NCBI RefSeq assembly: GCF_900106065.1
Contig: NZ_LT629796.1
Location: 2,888,001 to 2,952,000, forward strand
Source of the DNA: Pseudomonas mandelii
GTDB taxonomy: Bacteria > Pseudomonadota > Gammaproteobacteria > Pseudomonadales > Pseudomonadaceae
Direction: 5' to 3'
DNA length: 64,000 nucleotides
A program made the translations under genes and the position numbers. Positions 7,762 to 15,573 of this stretch are shown piece by piece. The first letter of the stretch is position 1, and every line of letters begins with the position of its first letter. The notes beneath the pieces were generated by a model. The model saw only the letters and a program-made list of their open reading frames with translations. It did not search any database and had not been told where the DNA came from.

Positions 7762-10188
7762 TTACCACTTGTAAGTTGCACTGGCGACGACACTGCGCTG
7801 GTCGCCGTAGTAGCAGTAGAAACTGTCACAGGTGGAGATGTAGTCCTTGTCCAGCAGGTTGGTGGCGTTCAGTGCCAGGGACGCGCCTTTCAGGCTGTTG
7901 TCCAGGCGGCCGAGGTCGTAATGGACCGCCGCGTCGAACACGGTGTAGGCGTCGGCCTTGCCCAGCCAGGTGTTGCCCTGATCGCCGTAGGTGTTGCCGG
8001 TGTAGCGAGCGCCGGCGCCAATGCCGAAGCCATCCAGCACGCCGGTGTGCCAGGTGTAATCGGCCCACAGCGAAGCTTGTTGGTTGGGCATCAGTTGCAG
8101 TCGGTTGCCCTTGTAGTCGCCTTTCTGCACTTCGGATTTGGCCAAGGTGTAGGCCGCGATGATTTTCAGGTTTTCGGTGACGTCGGACACCGCTTCCAGC
8201 TCCAGGCCCCTGACCTTCACTTCGCCAGTCTGGCTGGTGATCGGTGTGGCGCCGACGGTGGTGGTGACCGAGACGTTTTTCTGGGTCAGGTCATACACCG
8301 CTGCGCTGAGCAGGGTGTTGCTGCCCGGTGGCTGGTACTTGATGCCCAATTCCCACTGCTTGCCTTCGGTCGGCTTGAACGATTCGGTGCTGGAGGCTGA
8401 TGCGCCGGTGGTGGGCTGGAAGGATTCGGCGTACGACAAGTACGGCACGAAGCCCGAATCAAACACATAGCTGATTGCCGCGTTGCCGCTGAAGTTCTTG
8501 TCACGCTGGGTGTTGGTGGCATCGCCCTTGTTGAAAAACTCGGTGCTGGTGTGGACCCAATCCTCACGTCCGCCGACGGTCAGGCGCCATTGGTCGAGGG
8601 CCATTTGATCCTGCACGTACAGGCCGGTCTGGTAGGTCTTCTGGTTGTAGTCGTAGAACGCGGTGGAACGCGGCGGACGAACGATCGGCTGGCCATAGAT
8701 CGGGTTATTGACGTTGGTGGTCAGCCCGTCGCCGAAAATCGAGGTGTAGTTGGTGTTGCTGCGCTGGTGGTCGAGACCCAGCAGCAGGGTGTGACGGACA
8801 TCACCGGTGGCGAAGTCAGCCTGGAAATTGTTATCCACGGCGAACTGGCTGATGTCTTCATCGACGATGGTGCTGGTGCGCCCGACGTTGCCTTCGTTAT
8901 CCACCTGGGTGAACGGATACGAGCCGACAGTGAGCCCCTGGAACGACAGATCGGATTTGGTGTAACGCAGGTTCTGCTTGAACTGCCAGACGTCGTTCAA
9001 GCGATGTTCGAACGCATAGCCCAGAGCGTAGTAGGTGCGGTCGTAGTATTCCCAGTCCGGGTCGCCGAGATTCTTATGATGGGAAACCTTGCCGAACGGC
9101 ATGTCGATCTTGGTGCCCTGCACCGGCAGGAACTGGCTGGTGATGCCGGTATCGTCGCGGGTGAATTGCGTGAGCAGGGTGAAGCGGGTGTCTTCGTCGA
9201 TGTTCCAGGTCAGGCTCGGTGCGACGTTGTAGCGCTTGTTGTCGACGTGGTCGATCTGCGTGCCGCTGTCGCGCACCACGCCGCTCAGGCTATAGAGGAA
9301 CTGGCCTTCGTCATCAATTTTGCCGGTGCTGGCGAAGTTGATCTGGCGCTGGTTGTCGCTGCCGTATTGCAGCTGGATCTCGTGGCTGTCTTCAGCGCTT
9401 GGACGGCGGCTGACCATGTCCAGCAAGCCACCCGGCGGGGTCTGGCCGTAGACCGACGACGCCGGGCCGCGCAGCAGGGCGAGGCGATCGAGGTTCCAGG
9501 TTTCCTGTTTCGGGTTGGCGTAGGTGCCTTTCGGCAGCGGCAGGCCATCGAGGAACTGGGTCGGCTCAAAGCCCCGGACCCGCAGCCAGTCGGCACGGGT
9601 GTCGCTGCCGTAGCTGCTGGCGACGATGCCGGGCATGTAGCGCACGGCGTCATCGAGGTTCTGCACATTGCGATCTTCCATTTGCTGGCGAGTGGCGACC
9701 GATATCGAGCGCGGCGCTTCGACCAGCGCGGTGTCGGTCTTGCTGCCGGCGGCGGTGCGCGTGGCGACGTAGCCTTCCACCGGGCCCCAGGCGCTTTCAG
9801 TGTTTTGGACACCGATGACGGCGGTTTCCGGCAGGGCCAGCGTGCCCTCGGGAATGGCGGCCAGGCTGTAGGTGCCGGCGCTGCTTTGCTCCAGTTGCAG
9901 ACCGGTGCCGCGCAAGGCTTCACGCAGGGCGCTGGCGGCGTCGTACTGGCCCTTGACCGGCGCGGAGATCTTGCCCGCGGCCAGCGAAGGGTTCAACGAC
10001 AGCGCGAGGCCCGCCTGGCTGGCGATCTGGTTCAGCGTGCTGGCCAATGGCGCGGCCGGCAGGTTGTAGGCGCGAACGCTGGACGCCTGTTCAGCGGCAA
10101 TCAGCTGACTGCTGGCCAGCGGGGCGCAAAGGGCAATGGCGATGGCCAGCAAGCTGGGGCGCAACAAGGTGTCTAGCGAACGGGACAT
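7762..10188 (-). CDS. TonB-dependent siderophore receptor with signalling domain (FoxA/FhuA-like)
   Basis: 808 residues. Signal peptide, then a secretin/TonB short N-terminal (STN) signalling domain at about 35–110 (NLPAAPLASTLNQIASQAG), a plug domain (VRGFEPTQFLDGLPLPKG; LLRGPASSVYGQTPPGGLLDMVSRRP) and a 22-strand barrel ending in aromatic ...ATYKW. The plug resembles hydroxamate-siderophore receptors. The STN domain and adjacent FecI/FecR-like genes show that it is a cell-surface signalling transducer. A CAGGAG Shine-Dalgarno precedes the start. A ferrioxamine-type substrate is my inference from gene order. Confidence 0.88.
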   Translation of the reverse strand: MSRSLDTLLRPSLLAIAIALCAPLASSQLIAAEQASSVRAYNLPAAPLASTLNQIASQAGLALSLNPSLAAGKISAPVKGQYDAASALREALRGTGLQLEQSSAGTYSLAAIPEGTLALPETAVIGVQNTESAWGPVEGYVATRTAAGSKTDTALVEAPRSISVATRQQMEDRNVQNLDDAVRYMPGIVASSYGSDTRADWLRVRGFEPTQFLDGLPLPKGTYANPKQETWNLDRLALLRGPASSVYGQTPPGGLLDMVSRRPSAEDSHEIQLQYGSDNQRQINFASTGKIDDEGQFLYSLSGVVRDSGTQIDHVDNKRYNVAPSLTWNIDEDTRFTLLTQFTRDDTGITSQFLPVQGTKIDMPFGKVSHHKNLGDPDWEYYDRTYYALGYAFEHRLNDVWQFKQNLRYTKSDLSFQGLTVGSYPFTQVDNEGNVGRTSTIVDEDISQFAVDNNFQADFATGDVRHTLLLGLDHQRSNTNYTSIFGDGLTTNVNNPIYGQPIVRPPRSTAFYDYNQKTYQTGLYVQDQMALDQWRLTVGGREDWVHTSTEFFNKGDATNTQRDKNFSGNAAISYVFDSGFVPYLSYAESFQPTTGASASSTESFKPTEGKQWELGIKYQPPGSNTLLSAAVYDLTQKNVSVTTTVGATPITSQTGEVKVRGLELEAVSDVTENLKIIAAYTLAKSEVQKGDYKGNRLQLMPNQQASLWADYTWHTGVLDGFGIGAGARYTGNTYGDQGNTWLGKADAYTVFDAAVHYDLGRLDNSLKGASLALNATNLLDKDYISTCDSFYCYYGDQRSVVASATYKW

Positions 10189-10326
10189 ACAGCGGCTCCT
10201 GAATGGAAATATTTCTCAATTGCCTAGGTGCCGAATGAGAATCCCAAAGTGATAGGGCTGGATGAAAATAATTTCGATTCAGTAAGTGAGGGGCTGAGTC
10301 TAGATGTGTGCTGTTGTTGACGGCCT

Positions 10327-10412
10327 CTTCGCGGGCAAGCCTCGCTCCTACGGGTTTTGTGTCGACCTGTGGAGCGATGACATCCTGTAGGAGCGAGGCT
10401 TGCCCGCGAAGG
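10327..10412. repeat. REP doublet between receptor and anti-sigma genes
   Basis: Inverted TTCGCGGGCAAGCCTCGCTC / GAGCGAGGCTTGCCCGCGAA units, the second REP class common in this window. It separates the regulatory pair from the receptor, which presumably has its own promoter. Confidence 0.87.
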
Positions 10413-10435
10413 CGGCCGATTAGACGCAACACCCC

Positions 10436-11407
10436 TCAGGGCTTGGCTTCGGCCTTCGCCACCGTCACCCACCACGGCGTGTGCTGTTCGATCTGCACGG
10501 GCAAGGTCGGCAGCAGCGCGCTTAGCGCCTTGTCGGTGTCGTGCAGGGGGAAGCTACCGGTGATCCGCAGGTCAGCCACCTCCGGCGCAACGCCCAAATG
10601 CCCCCGTCGATATCGACCGAGTTCGTGCACCAGGTCTTCCAGTCGTGTGTTGTCCACCACCAGCATGCCGCGGGTCCAGGCATCGGCGCCGAGGTTCAGC
10701 GCGACGATTGGGCCCAGGCCATTGCTGCGCATCAGCACTTGCTGGCCTTCACACAGGATCTGCTCTTCAGGGCTCGACTGCGGATGGGCGGCCACTGCGG
10801 ACTGCAACACGCTCAGTCGCGTGCCGTCGTCCTCGCGCTTGACCAGGAACCGCGTACCCAGCGCGCGCAGGCTGCCTTCACGGGTTTCGACGATAAACGG
10901 TCGAGCGTCGCCATGACCGGTTTCGACGAGAATTTCCCCTTCCTGAAGGATGATCAGCCGCTGCTTCTCGTCAAAACGCACGTCCACCGCGCTGTGGGTG
11001 TTGAGGTTGATCAGCGTGCCGTCGCTCAGGCGCAGGGTGCGCTGCTCGCCGGTGGCGGTGCGCTGGTCGGCCAGCCAATAGTCGATGGGCAAATGACGAT
11101 CACCGACGAACAGCGCCAAGCCGATTACTGCGACGACGCTGGCCAGGCCACTGCCGAGCTTGCGCACCCGTCGGCGAATGCTTTCGCGCGATTGCAATAA
11201 CGCCGTGCGCGCCGGGCCGCTGGCGACGCTGAAACGCTGGTCGAGCATGCCCAGCTGGCGCCAGGCCCGCGCATGCTCCTCGTGGGCGGCGTGCCACTTG
11301 GTGAACTCTTCGCGCTCCACCGGGCTGCCGGAATCCAGGGATAATTGCCAGGCAATCGCGGCGTCCAGCACTTGGGCTGATACCGGTTTGGAACTGGCCG
11401 GGCTCAT
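10436..11407 (-). CDS. FecR-like anti-sigma regulator
   Basis: 323 residues: N-terminal cytoplasmic DUF4880-type domain (AIAWQLSLDSGSPVEREEFTKW, about 12–65), one membrane helix at about 90–108 and a periplasmic FecR domain (GTRFLVKRE; GEILVETGHGDARPF) with C-terminal STN-binding region. It starts inside the sigma-factor stop codon (ATGA). It should relay receptor occupancy across the inner membrane to the sigma factor. Confidence 0.9.
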   Translation of the reverse strand: MSPASSKPVSAQVLDAAIAWQLSLDSGSPVEREEFTKWHAAHEEHARAWRQLGMLDQRFSVASGPARTALLQSRESIRRRVRKLGSGLASVVAVIGLALFVGDRHLPIDYWLADQRTATGEQRTLRLSDGTLINLNTHSAVDVRFDEKQRLIILQEGEILVETGHGDARPFIVETREGSLRALGTRFLVKREDDGTRLSVLQSAVAAHPQSSPEEQILCEGQQVLMRSNGLGPIVALNLGADAWTRGMLVVDNTRLEDLVHELGRYRRGHLGVAPEVADLRITGSFPLHDTDKALSALLPTLPVQIEQHTPWWVTVAKAEAKP

Positions 11408-11922
11408 ACCGGCTCACCGTACAGCGCGATGTAGCACTGACGAATGCCTTGTGCCAGGTATTGGCGAACCCGAGGCACTGACACGCCCAGGCGCTCGGCG
11501 ATTTGCGCATGGCCGAGGCCGTCGAGGCGGTTATAGAGAAACGCCGCCCGGGCCTTGCTGGAAAGCTTGCCAAGCAGGCGGTCGATGTTTTTCAGGTCTT
11601 CGAGGATCAGCTGCTGTTCTTCCACCGACGGTTGTTCGCCTTCGGGGATCAGCATCAATTCGGTGAGGTAGGCCTGTTCCAGCGCTGCGCGACGGAAATA
11701 ATCGAACAGCAAGCCCTTGGCGATCGCCACCAGAAACGCCCGCGGTTCACGAGGCTCCTTCAGCTCATCACGGCCGAGCAGGCGCATGAAGGTGTCCTGA
11801 CTCAGGTCTTCGGCCCGTTGCGGGCAGGCCACATTGCGTCGCAGCCAGGCCAATAGCCACCCGCGATGGTCGCGATACAACGCACCAACGAGCTCACTTT
11901 GGGGGCTTTGGACTGACGACAC
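11404..11922 (-). CDS. ECF sigma factor, FecI-like iron-starvation type
   Basis: 172 residues. Region 2 (LYRDHRGWLLAWLRRNVACPQRAEDLSQDTFMRLL) and region 4 (LDGLGHAQIAERLGVSVPRVRQYL) are intact. It is translationally coupled to the downstream FecR-like gene and heads the receptor module. A Fur-like box lies upstream, fitting Fur control in Fe-replete cells and sigma-driven receptor expression when siderophore is present. Confidence 0.92.
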   Translation of the reverse strand: MSSVQSPQSELVGALYRDHRGWLLAWLRRNVACPQRAEDLSQDTFMRLLGRDELKEPREPRAFLVAIAKGLLFDYFRRAALEQAYLTELMLIPEGEQPSVEEQQLILEDLKNIDRLLGKLSSKARAAFLYNRLDGLGHAQIAERLGVSVPRVRQYLAQGIRQCYIALYGEPV

Positions 11923-11948
11923 GCAGCATCACCGATTGGGAAGTGTTA

Positions 11949-11967
11949 ACTAACGAGAATTGTTCGC
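11949..11967. promoter_or_regulatory. Candidate Fur box upstream of the ECF sigma gene
   Basis: ACTAACGAGAATTGTTCGC matches the 19-bp Fur consensus at 12 of 19 positions by hand alignment, with the GAGAAT core intact. It lies 27 bp before the sigma-factor start. Confidence 0.55.
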
Positions 11968-12054
11968 GATTGTGGCAGAGGCGGGGGAGGTAAGCAATTG
12001 GCCACTGGTCAGGTGGTTTTTGATGGGGAGTCTTCAGGTGGACCGCGTTGTCGT

Positions 12055-12142
12055 GCTTCGCGGGCAAGCCTCGCTCCTACAGGATGTCGTCGTTCCACAG
12101 ATCAACACAAAACCTGTAGGAGCGAGGCTTGCCCGCGAAGGC
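12055..12142. repeat. REP doublet between sigma and exonuclease genes
   Basis: Inverted GCGGGCAAGCCTCGCTCCTA units in the 240-bp gap between the sigma-factor start and the 3' end of the exonuclease gene. Confidence 0.87.
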
Positions 12143-12162
12143 GTCAGAACGACGCCGCAGAT

Positions 12163-12870
12163 TTAGAAGGACGGCGCCCGCTGCCGGCGTTTCCACTGAC
12201 TCACCCGCTGCTGCAAATTCAACGGGCTATGAATCTGCTGCTGCCGCGCCCGGCTGAACAGAATCAACGCCAGCTCCGCGGTGGCCAACGCATCGGCGCT
12301 GGCGTTGTGGCGTTCGAAGACTTCCAGCTTGAACCAGTCGATCCAGTCATCGAGCCCGGCATCGCGAATGTGCGCCTGAGGACACAGCAACGGTGCGATG
12401 TCCGCCACATCCAGAAACGTATTCTGCAATTTGTAGCCCAGATGCTCTTTCAGCGAACGCCCCAGCATGTGTTGATCGAACGGCGCATGAAACGCCAGCA
12501 CCGGGCTGTCTCTGACGAACTCCATAAATTCGACCAATGCCTGAGCCGGATCGCTGCCAGCGGCAATCGCGCTAGGCCCCAGACCATGAATCAATACGCT
12601 GGGCCCTACCTTCATATCGGCGCATTGCAGCGTGCGTTCGAACTGCTGGCTGAAATCGATCGCTCCGTCTTCGATCACCACCGCGCCGATGGACAACACC
12701 CGGTCCTTGTTCAGGTTCAGCCCGGTGGTTTCCAGGTCGAGCACCACCCAGCGCTGCTCGCGCAGGCTGCATTCGCTCAGATCGGCCGCCGAGGGTAAGC
12801 GTTGCAGACGTTGCTGGAGTTCAGCGGTCAGGCTTGGGCCTGCCGGACGCAGCCATGAAAACAGGCTCAT
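12163..12870 (-). CDS. DnaQ-like 3'-5' exonuclease
   Basis: 235 residues. DEDD exonuclease motifs: Exo I VVLDLETTG (Asp45, Glu47), Exo II region HAPFDQHMLGR and Exo III NASADALATAEL. It overlaps the upstream DUF294 gene by 4 bp, so the pair forms one operon. It is not the replicative epsilon subunit, which is encoded with rnhA. It resembles accessory Pol III-epsilon-like nucleases of unknown substrate. Confidence 0.88.
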   Translation of the reverse strand: MSLFSWLRPAGPSLTAELQQRLQRLPSAADLSECSLREQRWVVLDLETTGLNLNKDRVLSIGAVVIEDGAIDFSQQFERTLQCADMKVGPSVLIHGLGPSAIAAGSDPAQALVEFMEFVRDSPVLAFHAPFDQHMLGRSLKEHLGYKLQNTFLDVADIAPLLCPQAHIRDAGLDDWIDWFKLEVFERHNASADALATAELALILFSRARQQQIHSPLNLQQRVSQWKRRQRAPSF

Positions 12871-14807
12871 AGCTGATACCGCAGGGCCAGGCTGCTTTGC
12901 AGGCGTTGAGCCTGGCGCAGGGACTCACGCAGGATCCGTCGGTCCAGATGATTGAGGCTGTCAGGATCGACCCGGTTGGAGTAGGGCAAGTTCTCCCGAG
13001 TCTGTAGCTGATGTTGCTGCATGCGGGTTTGCTGGATGAAGTGGTAGGCCTCTTCATACGCGGCGCCGTCGAGCCGTTCGATGACCTCTTTGGCCACCAG
13101 TTCGCGAAAGCGCTCCAAGGTATTGTTGGACTCGATGCCATGGGCCAGGGCCAGCAATCGGGCGCCATCGACGAAAGGCGTCAGCCCCTGGACCTTCAGA
13201 TCCAGCGTGGCTTTCTCGCCATTCTTGCGCGCCAGCACGAACTCACGGAAACGCCCGACCGGAGGGCGGTTGCGCAAGGCGTTCTCGGCCATCATCCGCT
13301 GGAACAACCGGTTGTCATTCACCTGATCGAGAATCCCCCGACGCAGCTGCTCGCAACCTTGTTCGTCGCCCCAGACCACTCGCAGGTCGAAATAGATGCT
13401 CGAACCCAGCAGGTTCTCCGGCGTCGCCTCACGAATAAACGCCGCAAAACGCCGCGCCCATTCGGCCCGGGACAAACACAGTTCAGGGTTGCCGGCCATG
13501 ATGTTGCCCTTGCACAGCGTGAAGCCGCAGAGTGCCAGGCTCTGGTTGATCTGCTGGGCAATCGGCAGCAATTTGCCGCGAATTTCGGCGGCATGCGCCG
13601 CGTCCCGGGCTTCGAACAGAATGCCGTTGTCCTGATCGGTGTGCAGCGTCTGTTCGCGGCGACCTTCGCTGCCGAAGCACAGCCAACTGAATGGAATCCC
13701 AGGGTCGCCTTTTTCGGCGAGGGTCAGTTCGATCACCCGGCACACGGTGTGATCGTTGAGCAAGGTGATGATGTGGGTGATCTGGGTCGAGGAGGCACCG
13801 TGCGCCAGCATGCGTTCGACCAGTTGGCCGATCTCGCCGCGCAGCGCCACCAGGTTTTCCACTTTCTGGGCGCTGCGAATAGTCCGCGCCAAATGGACGA
13901 GGTCCACCCGTTGCAGGGAAAACAGGTCGCGCTCGGACACCACGCCGCACAGACGATGGTCCTTCACCAGGCAGACGTGGGCGATGTGCCGTTCGGTCAT
14001 GGCGATCGCCGCATCGAAGGCGCTGTGGTCCGGTGACAGGAAAAACGGCGCCTGGGTCATGTGGCGTTCGATCGCTTCGTTGAAGTCGTCAGTGCCGTCG
14101 GCCACCACATGGCGCAGGTCGCGCAGGGTAAAAATGCCCAGCGGGGCTTTGCGCTCGTCGACAATCACGATGCTGCCGACCTGTTGCTCATGCATCAGGG
14201 TCACGGCTTCACGCAATGGCGTGGCGGGGCTGCAAGTCACCGGATGGCGCATGGCCAATTCGCCCAGTCGCGTGTTCAGCGAATATTGAGTACCGAGGGT
14301 TTCCACGGCTTTTTGCTGGACTTGCTGATTGACCTGATCCAGCAGGCTGCTGACACCGCGCAGGGCGAAGTCGCGAAACGTGGTGGAAAGGGCGAACAAC
14401 TTGATGAACGCCAGCTTGTTGAGCTGAAGGCAAAAGGTGTCTTCGGCCGCCAGGTGTTCGGTGCGGGTCGCCCGTTCGCCCAGCAGCGCGGCGAGGGGGA
14501 AACACTCGCCGGTGGTGATTTCGAAGGTGGTTTCGGTGCCGCCCTTGGCCGTATGCGGGCGCTCACCCACAACCCGTCCTTGTTTGACGATATAGAAATG
14601 CTCAACCGGCCCGTCGGCCGGTTTGATGATGCTTTCGCCGGGCGCATAAAAACGCAGCTGACATTGTTCAACCAGATACGCCAGGTGCGCGTGTTCCATT
14701 TGATTGAAGGGCGGGAATCGCTGAAGGAATTGCAAAGTGCCCTGGATGTTCTGCAACACCGCGGTTTTCCCTGCCTGTGTAAAGGCGTCCTCTCTACTCA
14801 TAACCAT
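12867..14807 (-). CDS. cNMP-binding / CBS-pair / DUF294 nucleotidyltransferase protein
   Basis: 646 residues in four parts: a cyclic-nucleotide-binding-like domain (about 30–140, with YAPGESIIKPAD), a tandem CBS pair (about 165–285), a DUF294 nucleotidyltransferase-fold domain whose GSEGRREQTLHTDQDNG motif carries the G-S and D-x-D residues, and a C-terminal helical DUF294_C domain (about 480–640). This is the GlnD-like 'DUF294' architecture predicted to sense nucleotides and modify a partner. A second ATG at 14801 is equally possible as start. Function is not established. Confidence 0.85.
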   Translation of the reverse strand: MVMSREDAFTQAGKTAVLQNIQGTLQFLQRFPPFNQMEHAHLAYLVEQCQLRFYAPGESIIKPADGPVEHFYIVKQGRVVGERPHTAKGGTETTFEITTGECFPLAALLGERATRTEHLAAEDTFCLQLNKLAFIKLFALSTTFRDFALRGVSSLLDQVNQQVQQKAVETLGTQYSLNTRLGELAMRHPVTCSPATPLREAVTLMHEQQVGSIVIVDERKAPLGIFTLRDLRHVVADGTDDFNEAIERHMTQAPFFLSPDHSAFDAAIAMTERHIAHVCLVKDHRLCGVVSERDLFSLQRVDLVHLARTIRSAQKVENLVALRGEIGQLVERMLAHGASSTQITHIITLLNDHTVCRVIELTLAEKGDPGIPFSWLCFGSEGRREQTLHTDQDNGILFEARDAAHAAEIRGKLLPIAQQINQSLALCGFTLCKGNIMAGNPELCLSRAEWARRFAAFIREATPENLLGSSIYFDLRVVWGDEQGCEQLRRGILDQVNDNRLFQRMMAENALRNRPPVGRFREFVLARKNGEKATLDLKVQGLTPFVDGARLLALAHGIESNNTLERFRELVAKEVIERLDGAAYEEAYHFIQQTRMQQHQLQTRENLPYSNRVDPDSLNHLDRRILRESLRQAQRLQSSLALRYQL

Positions 14808-14918
14808 TACCGCAGTCTTTTTTGAATTGTTGTCGGATGACTACCCCCATGGTCGGCTCGTACATGCAGGGTGCCCATTGGACGTAAGTCTAGGTCGGGG
14901 CGTGCAGGCTTCGGAAGT

Positions 14919-15027
14919 TAGGAAATGTCTGACGCAAATGCAGGAAAAACCTCCTACATTGGCTATAGGAAAAGTTTCCGACGAAGTGCACATTGAAGGT
15001 CTACTTAGCGATGTCTGACGAAAGTGC
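14919..15027 (+). repeat. Three related direct repeats upstream of the response regulator
   Basis: The core GACG(C/A)AA(A/G)TGC occurs at 14931–14941 and 15017–15027, with a one-base-shorter version (GACGAAGTGC) at 14980–14989. The first two copies also share a preceding TAGGAAA. They occupy the 252-bp gap before the regulator gene and may be regulator-binding sites. Confidence 0.45.
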
Positions 15028-15059
15028 TAGGGGATTGAATTGAAAACGTAGAGAAAGCC

Positions 15060-15530
15060 ATGTCCGACCACGATATTTTGAGTGATGCCGAGCGCGAGGC
15101 GCTGAGTGCCGTCATGCTCGAACCCGATTTACCGGCGCAGCGGGTGCTGATCGTTGACGACGATAAAGACGCGCGTGAGCTGTTGTCGGAGATTCTTGCG
15201 TTGGACGGTATTCGTTGCATGACCGCCGCCAGTGGCGAAACCGCACTCAAAATGCTGGACGAGAAACCCTCGATCGGCCTGGTGATTACCGATCTGCGCA
15301 TGGGACACATCGATGGCCTGGACCTGATCCGCCAGGTTCGCCAGTCGGAAAGGGCGGCCTTGCCGATCATCATCGTTTCCGGCGACGCCGATGTACAAGA
15401 CGCGATTGCTGCAATGCACTTGAGCGTGGTCGACTTCCTGCTCAAACCTGTCAATACCGGCAAGCTGTTGGCGCTGGTCAAGCATGAGTTGGGAATGGAT
15501 GCACCGGAATCTGAAATAAAAAGGCCCTGA
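15060..15530 (+). CDS. Single-domain response regulator
   Basis: 156 residues: a short N-terminal extension (about 27 residues), then one receiver domain with acidic pair VDDDKD, phospho-acceptor Asp in VITDLRMG (about residue 80) and Lys in LLKPVNTG. There is no output domain, so it likely works in a phosphorelay or by protein contact. No kinase gene is adjacent. The stop codon lies inside the downstream terminator stem. Confidence 0.88.
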   Translation: MSDHDILSDAEREALSAVMLEPDLPAQRVLIVDDDKDARELLSEILALDGIRCMTAASGETALKMLDEKPSIGLVITDLRMGHIDGLDLIRQVRQSERAALPIIIVSGDADVQDAIAAMHLSVVDFLLKPVNTGKLLALVKHELGMDAPESEIKRP

Positions 15531-15554
15531 TCTTTCGATCAGGGCCTTTTTTTT
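15518..15554. terminator. Bidirectional terminator between response regulator and glcB
   Basis: AAAAGGCCCTGATC, loop, GATCAGGGCCTTTTTTTT. The stem has an A-run on the left and a T-run on the right, so it can stop both convergent transcripts. Confidence 0.93.
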
Positions 15555-15573
15555 GTCCGGCGCCAGTGCTCAG

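Noticed and set aside
8551..10176. 541-codon plus-strand frame across the receptor gene
   Set aside because: Antisense shadow of a clear TonB-dependent receptor; GC-rich codons leave the opposite frame open.
10189..10326. Full Fur box before the receptor gene
   Set aside because: Only a half-site (ATGAGAATC) is present, with about 11 of 19 matches and a poor second arm.
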